A stretch of 64,000 nt of DNA. It comes from Methanospirillum stamsii (lineage in GTDB: Archaea > Halobacteriota > Methanomicrobia > Methanomicrobiales > Methanospirillaceae). Shown in pieces: positions 52,622 through 61,122 of this stretch. The notes under the pieces were generated by a model that was not told the origin of the DNA, made no database searches, and saw only the letters and a program-made list of their open reading frames with translations. Position numbers and translations under genes: made by a program. Within the stretch, counting starts at the first letter, position 1. Every line of letters begins with the position of its first letter. Location: contig NZ_QGMZ01000004.1 of NCBI RefSeq assembly GCF_003173335.1, positions 62,001 through 126,000 of the forward strand, read 5' to 3'.

Positions 52622-52648
52622 TCTCTTTTTGAATATCAGATCATAATC

Positions 52649-52655
52649 TATAAAT
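52649..52655 (+). promoter_or_regulatory. Putative TATA box for tRNA-Val
   Basis: TATAAAT lies about 37 nt upstream of the mature tRNA 5' end, so the start point would be near 52678 and the 5' leader about 10 nt, cut by RNase P. The match to archaeal TATA is good. Confidence 0.5.
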
Positions 52656-52688
52656 GTGCGAGAAGGTAACATTGTAAGGCACAACCGG

Positions 52689-52762
52689 GGGCTCGTGGTC
52701 TAGCTGGTTATGACGTCGCCTTGACATGGCGGAGATCCTGAGTTCGAATCTCAGCGAGCCCA
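52689..52762 (+). tRNA. tRNA-Val (anticodon GAC)
   Basis: A 74-nt cloverleaf reads in order: acceptor GGGCTCG pairs with CGAGCCC (52755-52761) and the discriminator is A. The D stem is GTC/GAC. The anticodon stem TCGCC/GGCGG (with one G-T pair) encloses loop TTGACAT, giving anticodon GAC for Val GUC codons. The T arm is CTGAG-TTCGAAT-CTCAG. CCA is not encoded and there is no intron. Confidence 0.97.
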
Positions 52763-52763
52763 T

Positions 52764-52770
52764 CTTTTTT
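52764..52770 (+). terminator. T-rich end of the tRNA-Val transcript
   Basis: A CTTTTTT run directly follows the tRNA discriminator base. Oligo-T on the coding strand is the usual archaeal termination signal for short RNAs. Confidence 0.5.
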
Positions 52771-52909
52771 CATATAATTTTCAGATAACACATTCAGTTA
52801 CGATTCCTTCATTCTGCATAGCACTTTTCCGATTTTAATCCGCTACCACCAGCCAGGTAACTTTTAAAAAAGATTATTGATCCGGATAGGAATTGACCGG
52901 ATTTTTTAT

Positions 52910-54079
52910 TCAGGTAAAGACCGGAATTCTGTTGAGCGCAAAGTTTCCGACCTCTTTATTTATCTCTTCAGAAATTGATTTTCCATATAGGTAGGTGAAG
53001 ATATATTCTGCCATCGTTTTTGGATCCACATCGATGAATTTGTCAGGGTACAGTGCTTTCCCGATACAATATGCATTGATAAGATCTATCTCATGACTTT
53101 CACCATAGATACTGGTCGGATACAGTCCATACACCATCCCGCTTTTTATCGCCGCAGTTTCTGCAAAATCCGGAATATTTTCGAGCTCATGAATTGCGTT
53201 TTCTTTCTTTTCAAGAGTAGAGAGATCGATAAATATTGCATCTGCACTGAGTTTTTTTATCCTGCCAGCACTCAGGAGAATAGACTCAGATCCACTATCT
53301 GTCAGACATGTCTCCTCAAGAACATTTCTTGCTTTTTCCAGATCAAATGGGAAATACCTGCATGATGATGAAAGAATACCAGCCGGCTTATCATCTGTGT
53401 ACGCTCCGATATACGCAGATTTATGCTGAAATTCCGGGATTGTTGAAACCCTGCTCTTCAGGTTATCAATAATTTTATCAAAAAAGCGGATTACTTCCTG
53501 AGCCCGGTCACTGCTACCGGTGAGAAGACCTAAAACTCGTAGTGAATAATTGAAATCCTCTCGCAAGTCAACCAGATTCCCTTCTTTCAACACAACAATC
53601 GGAATGCCCGTCATTTCAGATAACTCATCCGGAGAATACGGCCCACTGACGTTCATGAGTATTATCACATCCGGACGAGGGCTTAGGGACTGGATCTGTG
53701 CCGGGTAAACAGGTACCTGAACGGAAGGGAGAGATCTCAGTTCAGGATATGCAACAAGATAGGGTAACCAGGCCGGACGAATAACATATCGCTCCTCCGG
53801 ATTATTCGTTACTGCATATTCCGGCTTTTGTAAGTACGCGAGATATCGCAGACACCCGGGCCCTGCGCACAAAATATGGGAGACGTTGTTTGGAATTTCA
53901 ACTTCCCTGCCGGTTGCATCAGTGATGGTAAACACCGAGCCCGCTGTTGCAATATCTTCTATCTCAATTATTGAAGGTCCCGGAATCGATTCAGGAGGAG
54001 GTGATTCGTGGGACATACATCCGGCAGAGAATATCGCGATAAAAATGATGATGAATATGTGAATGGAATGGTGGTACAT
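52910..54079 (-). CDS. Periplasmic-binding lipoprotein of a metal/siderophore/cobamide ABC system
   Basis: About 389 residues. A signal sequence ends in the lipobox FSAGC. The mature part is a helical-backbone binding protein (Peripla_BP_2), with EIPNNVSHILCAGPGCLRYL, PDVIILMNVSGPYSPDELSE and the long middle helix. Homologues bind ferric siderophores, corrinoids or haem-like chelates. No permease or ATPase gene is adjacent, so it is either an orphan or works with a system elsewhere. ATG 54079 is favoured by the signal; GTG 54103 is possible. Confidence 0.82.
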   Translation of the reverse strand: MYHHSIHIFIIIFIAIFSAGCMSHESPPPESIPGPSIIEIEDIATAGSVFTITDATGREVEIPNNVSHILCAGPGCLRYLAYLQKPEYAVTNNPEERYVIRPAWLPYLVAYPELRSLPSVQVPVYPAQIQSLSPRPDVIILMNVSGPYSPDELSEMTGIPIVVLKEGNLVDLREDFNYSLRVLGLLTGSSDRAQEVIRFFDKIIDNLKSRVSTIPEFQHKSAYIGAYTDDKPAGILSSSCRYFPFDLEKARNVLEETCLTDSGSESILLSAGRIKKLSADAIFIDLSTLEKKENAIHELENIPDFAETAAIKSGMVYGLYPTSIYGESHEIDLINAYCIGKALYPDKFIDVDPKTMAEYIFTYLYGKSISEEINKEVGNFALNRIPVFT

Positions 54080-54160
54080 ACGCTGGTAACTATATGACCT
54101 CACAGACCTTCATGATTTTTCATCGGAGGGTTGATTGTCAATCTGGTTAACATAATACTG

Positions 54161-55513
54161 ATGCATCAGATCTATTCGGTCATACTTGCCGGAGGAATAG
54201 GAACAAGACTCTGGCCACTTTCACGAACATATTACCCGAAACAATTTCTCCAGGTTAACGGTCATTCATTATTTCAAAAGACATATCTCCGGTCAATTGA
54301 GATGTGCAGACCAGATTGTATCTTTATCGTAACAAACTCACTTCATCATTTCCTTGTAAAAAACCAGATCTCTGAACTTGGATACCAGATTTCTGATGAA
54401 CAGATCTTACTGGAACCATCCGGAAAAAATACACTCCCTGCCATCACCTGGGCAGTAACAGAAATACAGAAAAAAAGTAATGATGCCCGTGTTTTTGTTT
54501 TTCCCAGTGATCATCTCCTTGGAGAGGATGCCATCCGCGAATTGAAACAGGCATTACCACTCACTGATTCCCAAATCGTAACATTTGGAATTGTACCATC
54601 TATCCCGCACACCGGGTATGGATACATCTCTCCGGGAGAGAACTTACAGACAGGATTTAAGGTCAGGGAATTTAAGGAAAAACCTGATGCCAGGACAGCA
54701 AAAGAATACGTTGACAAAGGATACTTCTGGAACAGCGGAATTTTTCTCTTTTCTGTGCCGGTGTTTAAATCTGAATTGACAAAGTATCAGCCGGATATCG
54801 CATCTGCATTTGAAAAAGGTGTGGTATGGGATGAACTTCCATCAATCTCCATTGATTATGGGATTCTTGAACATTCAGATGCCATCGCAGTAGTGCCCCT
54901 TTCAACCAGCTGGTCAGACCTGGGTAATTTTAATGCATGGTACGAAATATCCGAAAAGGATGAACAGGAAAATACCGGGGATTGTGTTGCTATCGATTCG
55001 CAGGGCAATTTTGTCACGACGCAGGATCGGTTTGCAGCACTAATCGGTATCCAGAATACCATCGTGGTTGAGACTCCGGATGCCCTGCTCATCTGTCGGC
55101 GTGATATGGCTGAAAAAGTTGGTGATCTGGTAAAGGGTTTGAAGAAGAAGAATAACCCGATTACTGAGATACATCAGCTTGTCTACCGGCCGTGGGGAGC
55201 GTATCTCGGACTTGAGAAAGGTCCGGGGTTTCAGATCAAACGAATCACCGTGGATCCGGGAAACCGGTTGTCATTACAACGCCACCATCACCGGAGTGAG
55301 CACTGGGTTGTTATCCATGGAACCGCAGATGTTGAACTGGACGGAAAACAATTCTTTATTCGCCCGGGAGAGAGCACCTTCGTTCCTGCCGGAGTTATGC
55401 ACCGCCTTGGTAATTCCGGAAAAATTCCACTTGAAGTAATAGAAGTTCAGATTGGTGAATACCTGGAAGAGGATGATATTGAAAGAACAGAGGATGATTA
55501 CCAAAGAAAATAA
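54161..55513 (+). CDS. manC: Mannose-1-phosphate guanylyltransferase/mannose-6-phosphate isomerase
   Basis: About 450 residues. The N-terminal nucleotidyltransferase (AGGIGTRLWPLSRTYYPKQF, then VFPSDHLL) makes GDP-mannose. The C-terminal cupin (LQRHHHRSEHWVVIHGTADV, RPGESTFVPAGVMHRLGN) is the type II isomerase. GDP-mannose feeds mannosyl units into surface glycans and lipids. A TTG at 54131 right after GGAGGG is an alternative start, but ATG 54161 gives the family N-terminus. It is convergent with aglB. Confidence 0.94.
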   Translation: MHQIYSVILAGGIGTRLWPLSRTYYPKQFLQVNGHSLFQKTYLRSIEMCRPDCIFIVTNSLHHFLVKNQISELGYQISDEQILLEPSGKNTLPAITWAVTEIQKKSNDARVFVFPSDHLLGEDAIRELKQALPLTDSQIVTFGIVPSIPHTGYGYISPGENLQTGFKVREFKEKPDARTAKEYVDKGYFWNSGIFLFSVPVFKSELTKYQPDIASAFEKGVVWDELPSISIDYGILEHSDAIAVVPLSTSWSDLGNFNAWYEISEKDEQENTGDCVAIDSQGNFVTTQDRFAALIGIQNTIVVETPDALLICRRDMAEKVGDLVKGLKKKNNPITEIHQLVYRPWGAYLGLEKGPGFQIKRITVDPGNRLSLQRHHHRSEHWVVIHGTADVELDGKQFFIRPGESTFVPAGVMHRLGNSGKIPLEVIEVQIGEYLEEDDIERTEDDYQRK

Positions 55514-55519
55514 AATAAA

Positions 55520-57967
55520 TTATTTTACTTGTTCTTCCAAGACCTCAACTGTTTCTCCGGTCTCAAGGATCCGGTATGGTCCGGTTGCCCGGACATCATA
55601 GGGATTATTTTTTGTGCTGTAGGGGAGGGTAAATGTTCCATTCGAACTCTGCTGTTTCCAGGTAAAGTTCCGCCCCTGGTTTGTTGTCATGGGCAGCTCA
55701 ATGGTTCCGGTTCCGGGGAGTGTGTACCCGTTTACCCGTTCAAAGATCTTGACTTCTTTTATTTGATGAGTATCGTCCTCGGCAACCGTAGAGGGAGACT
55801 CATAAATAAGCCGGTAATGACCAAGACCAGCCACATCGGTGATTGGTTTGGTAAACTGGATAGACCCGGTGACCTTGTCAGATGATGTGGGAACCGTTTT
55901 TGCTTCTTCAGCAGATATTTCCTGTGCCCGGATAATTTGAGAGAAGGAACCGCCATTTTGTGAATTATGTGAGACTGATAACAGAGTCCCGCCTCTTCCG
56001 GCAAACCACGAACCATCAAACAGATGAAGTTTTGATGCAGTACTGTTAAAGAAAGGCTGTTTCAGGACCAGGATTGCATCATATCTTCCGGTCCCCGGAG
56101 ACTGCTGATAATACGTTTCTTGGTATTCGGAAATGCTGTCTTTTCCATATGCCCAGAGAGGAAGTGCTGCAAATTTTGATGTTACCGTTGCATAATCGGT
56201 AATAATGTACCTGGTTCCTGTTTCTTTTGCATAATGCTCGGCATCATCTTCAGATTGTGCAGCCAGGAATTTCCCAACCGCGGGGACGTTGTCCTGAAAC
56301 GGCGAGGTAACCGGAATTCTCTTTGTCAGGAATGAGATCCAGTGGCCATAATCCCACCATGAGAGAACTCCATAGGATTCTTCAGGATAGGAGAATTCTG
56401 TTTTCTGATAAATATTATAATAATTAACACCAGGATCCGGTGAGTTTTCTGATAACCAGACCAGAGAATCAGCCCAGTCATTACTGATTGATATGAGGCC
56501 TATCTGTTTATCGGCAACGGTCATTACCGTCTGGGCAGAAAATGCAGTGATTAATAACATGATTATTCCGACAACTGCGATAGCCCTGAATGGGATAACC
56601 TGCCGGGGTGGTTCAGAACTCTTTTTTGAACGGGTTTCAGGTTCTTCACTTGCTACAATTTTTGAATAGAGGGTACTGAGTGTAACTGCAGAAAACAGAA
56701 CAATCACTACACTCACGTAATATTCATACCGGAGATGCATAACGGTTGCAAATATGAGCACCATTCCCCAGACTAAAAGTCCCATCAAAGCCGGCTGGTA
56801 CGAGCGAATCAGTCTGATGATACATATGATTATTCCTAAAAATGCAAGGAAAAGGGCAATGTTGTAGGAATACCATGCTCGAACCGGTTCCCACATCTGC
56901 ATCTCATTAATAAAAGATTCAGTATATGAAAAGAAAAAGAAATAATTCATATAACCGGTAATCTGCGATGCCAACTCCGGTATGAATGCTGCGATGAAAA
57001 CATACCCTGCGATTATAGCCCCTGAAACAATCCCGATATAATAATAAGGAGACTTTTTTTCACAGATATGAGCAGTAAGAGTTAGAAATCCGAGTTCAAG
57101 AGGTAATGCTAAAGCAACCAGTACATGACCGATGGAATAGTTGCTTAGAGATATTCCATCATGACTCAATCCAAGAAGGAGATACAGGATTGTAAATGTT
57201 ATAAAAAAGAGACAGGTGTGCAGAAAGAGAGAAATAAGATTGTCCCGGTCCCGTGTTAACAGGGCATGAATAAGAAAAATCAGGGCACAAATAGCTGCAA
57301 AAAGCACCATGGTCTGCACGTTCATAATACCAAGGAAATATGCAACTCCGGCTGACACCGCGAGTAAGATACTTTTTTTAGAGTAACGGGCAGTTTTAAT
57401 GTTGCCAATAGTTATGAGGAGAGTAATTATCAGGGTAATAAAAAGGGTGGAAAACAGGGTCTCGGTGATATGGTGATCAAGGTATCCGTAAAATGAACGA
57501 TAGAGTAACTCCCCGGAGATTACTGGAAGAAGTATTGCTGCAATCCATCCGGTTTTTTCATCTCCGGTAAGTTTTCCAAGGTACCAGATAATGGGGATAA
57601 GGAGAAGAAATAATAACGGGGGAATATATGATGCAATTATCATATTTTCCGGTCTTGCTAACGCACCAAAGAGAACACAGGCAGATGCGCAGAGGAATGG
57701 AAATAACGGGCCCCAGTCAACATCCTTCCCGACAGGAAATGCAGTCATGGGATCAAACCAGGCATATCCGGGGTAATTCGCGGTTATCTGTTCTATCTGG
57801 CGCATTGAATACCAGGTGTCCATGAATATGAGTTTCTGGACCGGACCGTCACCAAGATATTCCATGGGTAAAAACCGAAGCCAGAGTCCAAAGAGTGCTG
57901 ATATAATGACCAGAAGAATGAGAAGATGTGATGAATACGTATTCAGCCAGGTTTTAAGTGTTGTCAT
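55520..57967 (-). CDS. aglB: Oligosaccharyl transferase AglB (STT3 family)
   Basis: An 815-residue membrane enzyme that moves a lipid-linked glycan to Asn in NxS/T of exported proteins. About thirteen membrane helices occupy residues 1-480. The first outer loop carries the acidic region FMDTWYSMRQIE. The soluble C-terminal part has the signature WWDYG in LSWWDYGHWISF. The length is normal. The exported proteins of this window contain many NxS/T sites and would be natural substrates. The ends of aglB and manC are 6 nt apart. Confidence 0.93.
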   Translation of the reverse strand: MTTLKTWLNTYSSHLLILLVIISALFGLWLRFLPMEYLGDGPVQKLIFMDTWYSMRQIEQITANYPGYAWFDPMTAFPVGKDVDWGPLFPFLCASACVLFGALARPENMIIASYIPPLLFLLLIPIIWYLGKLTGDEKTGWIAAILLPVISGELLYRSFYGYLDHHITETLFSTLFITLIITLLITIGNIKTARYSKKSILLAVSAGVAYFLGIMNVQTMVLFAAICALIFLIHALLTRDRDNLISLFLHTCLFFITFTILYLLLGLSHDGISLSNYSIGHVLVALALPLELGFLTLTAHICEKKSPYYYIGIVSGAIIAGYVFIAAFIPELASQITGYMNYFFFFSYTESFINEMQMWEPVRAWYSYNIALFLAFLGIIICIIRLIRSYQPALMGLLVWGMVLIFATVMHLRYEYYVSVVIVLFSAVTLSTLYSKIVASEEPETRSKKSSEPPRQVIPFRAIAVVGIIMLLITAFSAQTVMTVADKQIGLISISNDWADSLVWLSENSPDPGVNYYNIYQKTEFSYPEESYGVLSWWDYGHWISFLTKRIPVTSPFQDNVPAVGKFLAAQSEDDAEHYAKETGTRYIITDYATVTSKFAALPLWAYGKDSISEYQETYYQQSPGTGRYDAILVLKQPFFNSTASKLHLFDGSWFAGRGGTLLSVSHNSQNGGSFSQIIRAQEISAEEAKTVPTSSDKVTGSIQFTKPITDVAGLGHYRLIYESPSTVAEDDTHQIKEVKIFERVNGYTLPGTGTIELPMTTNQGRNFTWKQQSSNGTFTLPYSTKNNPYDVRATGPYRILETGETVEVLEEQVK

Positions 57968-58353
57968 TATAAGTAGTATCTGACTTTTTCCTTAAGTATC
58001 CATATACTATAGACGATCTGATTTTTGTGATCCGGGAATCTGAATTGCAAAAAAGAGTGATTTTCATAGTATGCCAGTACCAGAGTTCACGATGTTGGGC
58101 GGTTAATGGAATCCGGTTTATAATAATGAGAGGGTTGTTCCAATTGAAACCATCCTTTGGATCTTTCAGTGAGTATAATTTTGTAAAGACATACCGGGCA
58201 TATTAAGATCTTAAAAATAGTATTGTCCTCCGGAAAACGTCGCTTGATAATCAGGACGAAGAATCAGATAAGTAGGATATGATTATAAAAAGGAATTCTT
58301 TTTTGCTTTATATATCTGTAAAATAAAGCAGAATGTTAACAAAAGATAAAATC
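57968..58353. other. Intergenic region between aglB and the acylphosphatase protein gene
   Basis: About 386 nt, AT-rich, with many stops in all frames and no gene I can support. It must hold the aglB promoter at its left side (minus strand) and the 3' end of the acylphosphatase transcript. ATATATCTG-like AT runs near 58308-58317 are too common here to call a box. Confidence 0.4.
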
Positions 58354-58956
58354 TCAAACAGATATTCCTTCCCGGATTAAAGCATTTTCAATGGCAGTTA
58401 ATTTCTTTTTTATCTCTGTAAACTCTGTTTCAAGATAATTTGCAGAATCTTTTCTGAAACCTTTTATCTCATCCAGGGTTTCTTTTTGGACAGATATGAA
58501 TGAATCATTTTTTCCAGACATTACATCCTGCTTATCAAGCATCTGGTTTTGTTTGTCAAGCATTTGATCTTGCTTTTCAAGCATTTGATCCTGTTTTACA
58601 AGACTTAAGGATGTATTTTCAACCACCCGATATAACAGGGCACCTGCCACATCAATCCGCTCAAACAATTCGTCTTCTTTATTGCCCCGGATTATTTCAA
58701 ATTTTTTATATTCTGATATCGCTGTGCCCCAGGAAACTGAGAATGTTCTGACGTCAATTGGATATTCGGTAATATTTATATCTGCAAGGAATTTTTTGAG
58801 AACTTCCTCTTTTCCTTCTGCAACAATCTCAACATCACCGGATTCCAAATTTTTCACATATCCGGTGATCTCTCTTCTGAAAGTTGCCTTTCGCACATAT
58901 TCACGGTATCCGACTGCCTGGACATCACCTCCGGCGATTATTGTTACTCTTTTCAT
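58354..58956 (-). CDS. Acylphosphatase domain fused to a Gln/Lys coiled coil
   Basis: A 200-residue protein. Residues 1-90 are an acylphosphatase fold: DVQAVGYREYVRK holds the catalytic Arg (family VQGVGFR), and GYVKNLESGDVEI holds the catalytic Asn. The family hydrolyses acyl-phosphates. A spacer is followed by about four copies of a KQDQMLD/E heptad (residues 121-147) and a second helix, so the protein should form a coiled coil. Acylphosphatases are usually single domains of about 90 residues, so the fusion is unusual. A broken relative lies at 60536-61016. The partner is unknown. Confidence 0.85.
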   Translation of the reverse strand: MKRVTIIAGGDVQAVGYREYVRKATFRREITGYVKNLESGDVEIVAEGKEEVLKKFLADINITEYPIDVRTFSVSWGTAISEYKKFEIIRGNKEDELFERIDVAGALLYRVVENTSLSLVKQDQMLEKQDQMLDKQNQMLDKQDVMSGKNDSFISVQKETLDEIKGFRKDSANYLETEFTEIKKKLTAIENALIREGISV

Positions 58957-59135
58957 ACTCTTCTATTAGATGAGTGAGCCAATATACATTCTGTCAGTGT
59001 GGGGACAAGGGTATTGGTTGTATTTTTTCGAGAATTTTCTATTTACACAGCATATCTGCATATTTGAGGATAGAAAACACATATTGTCGATTCCCAGAAA
59101 ATATAACCTTTCAAATCAGACACATATTGACATAC

Positions 59136-60284
59136 ATGGGTCCAATCGTTACCATAATCATACCGGCCATGAATGAAGAAAAAACGATAGGATCCTGCCT
59201 TGAGAAGATCAAAGTGGGATGTCTGCGGGGAAATATTCAGTATGAAATAATCGTTTCAGATTCTTCAACCGATTCAACGCCGGATATCGCCCGCTCACAT
59301 GGTGCACGGGTTATTCATCCGGAGAGACGAGGATATGGGAATGCATACATCTCTGCGTTTCCCCATGCAAAAGGGGAGATAATTGTAATCGGAGATGCCG
59401 ATGACACCTATGATTTCACCTTGATACCCGAGTTAGTAAAGCCTATCGCTCAGAGAAAGGCAGACATGGTGATTGGATCAAGACTGAAAGGGACCATTCT
59501 TCCGGGGTCGATGCCATGGCTGCACCAGTTTATTGGAAACCCTCTCCTGACAAGACTTCTCAATTTTACGTTCCATTCACAATTCTCAGATACCCACAGC
59601 GGGATGCGGGCCATAAGTAAGGAGGCACTGCAGAAATTAAGTCTTCACACCGGAGGAATGGAATTTGCTTCCGAGATGCTTATTGAAGCAGCAAAAAAAG
59701 GACTCCGGTTTGAAGAGATCCCGATTACGTACTATCCCCGGAAAGGACCATCGAAACTTCATAGTTTTGCAGACGGATGGAGACATGTCAGGTTTATCAT
59801 GCTGGTCCGGCCGCTCCGTTTTTTAATAGTTCCGGGATTATTGTTCATACTTCTTGGATTTTCCCTCATGGCAGGAGTGGGTTTTTTAAAATCGGTTGAG
59901 ATGCAGGGTCTTCATTCATTTATTCTGGGTGATATCCTGGTGCTTGGAGGGCTCCAGTTTCTCCTCTCAGGTGTTGTGATGAAATCATACAGTGTCACCC
60001 ATCAGCTGGATGATTGTGGTCCCTGGTTTTCCCAGATTCTTCGGTATCAGACACTGGAAAAACTGCTCTTTACCGGGGTATTATTTATGATTCTGGGGTT
60101 TGCCAGCGGGATGTACATTTTAAGCCAGTGGATATCTGTGACCGGACCACTGACACAGATTACGAATGCAGTTCTTTCGTTATCTAGTGTGATAATCGGG
60201 CTTCAATTGATCTTTACTGCACTCCACGTGAGTATGATGCTTCTTCAGTGTGAACGGGACGGATGCTCCGGGTTTATGGGATAA
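59136..60284 (+). CDS. Family 2 glycosyltransferase with C-terminal membrane helices
   Basis: About 382 residues. The catalytic GT-A domain (1-235) has VTIIIPAMNEEKTIGSCLEKI, the IGDADDTYDF DxD-type acidic motif and the DTHSGMRAIS block, typical of dolichyl-phosphate hexose synthases. Four hydrophobic segments (about 250-375) follow. It likely charges a lipid carrier for glycans used by AglB. ATG 59136 is preferred because the upstream frame to 58974 does not resemble the family. Divergent from the acylphosphatase gene. Confidence 0.9.
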   Translation: MGPIVTIIIPAMNEEKTIGSCLEKIKVGCLRGNIQYEIIVSDSSTDSTPDIARSHGARVIHPERRGYGNAYISAFPHAKGEIIVIGDADDTYDFTLIPELVKPIAQRKADMVIGSRLKGTILPGSMPWLHQFIGNPLLTRLLNFTFHSQFSDTHSGMRAISKEALQKLSLHTGGMEFASEMLIEAAKKGLRFEEIPITYYPRKGPSKLHSFADGWRHVRFIMLVRPLRFLIVPGLLFILLGFSLMAGVGFLKSVEMQGLHSFILGDILVLGGLQFLLSGVVMKSYSVTHQLDDCGPWFSQILRYQTLEKLLFTGVLFMILGFASGMYILSQWISVTGPLTQITNAVLSLSSVIIGLQLIFTALHVSMMLLQCERDGCSGFMG

Positions 60285-60535
60285 ACCGAGAGTTTACTAT
60301 TTTCCAATTAGTTAAACCAGGAACGAATACCAACCATGGCTCTGTGAATGAAATTATACAAAAACAAGAGTATGAGAGAACCCATCTTTTTCTAAAGCGG
60401 ATATGTTCAAAAATTGAGGTTTTTCAATCTCCGGCGGTGGTCTTTTCAGAGACATGTGCCGAAATTTGAATGATATATCACAAGGATAATTGATGTCTAT
60501 GACATCATACCTGCATTTTTCAGAATTGTCTGAAT

Positions 60536-61016
60536 TTAATGTAATCGTTGTTCAATAAATTGATATTTTGTATGGATTGAATCTTTTAGATCTGATCTCA
60601 TCTCCTGAATCTCCTGATTTGTAACTTTTTGAAGAGAGATCTGATAATCTTGGTTAGCCAACATCTGATCCTGTTTGTCTAGCATTTGTTCTCCAATTTT
60701 TACAGAACGGCGACTGTTATAATCAATTCGTACCAGATATGTGAGGGCAGCGTCCAGGCGTTCTCCGAGTTCTTCATCCGGATTCCCCCTTTGTATCTCA
60801 AAATATTTCCATTTTCCATCATAGGTTCCGGATTCGATTTTTATCGATTCAACACAGATGGGTTCTTCAATAATTTTGATTTGCGATATAAACTGATCCA
60901 AGTCAGCTTCGTTTCCTTCTGCAATAATCTCAACATCATATCCAGAGCAATTTCGGACTATCCCGGTATCCGACACGCTGGACTTCACCAGATGCTGTTA
61001 TAATTAAACGTTTCAT
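60536..61016 (-). pseudogene. Broken acylphosphatase-coiled-coil paralogue
   Basis: From ATG 61016 (minus strand) the frame begins MKRLIITASGEVQRVGYRD, matching the intact copy at 58354-58956, then runs into a stop. The rest (TGIVRNCSGYDVEIIAEG to the end, with KIGEQMLDKQDQML) continues in another frame to 60536. Compared with the intact copy, 13 codons between VGYR and GIV are nearly absent, so about 41 nt appear deleted, and the sequence ACCGGGA at the junction fits a slip between short repeats. The 150-residue downstream frame has no sensible start of its own, so the gene is inactive or only a fragment is made. Confidence 0.8.
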
Positions 61017-61122
61017 GAATATCCAATCGTAGTTTTTTTTATAGTGTTGCTGATTATGAGAAGAAATAACTATCATTCACAATTTTTTTAGGTTTAAAAA
61101 CATTGGATATTTGAGACTGAAT

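Noticed and set aside
60263-60469. A 68-residue plus-strand frame starting inside the GT2 gene end
   Set aside because: It begins within the GT2 gene in another frame, has no family match and is followed by stops. It could be debris but is not supportable.
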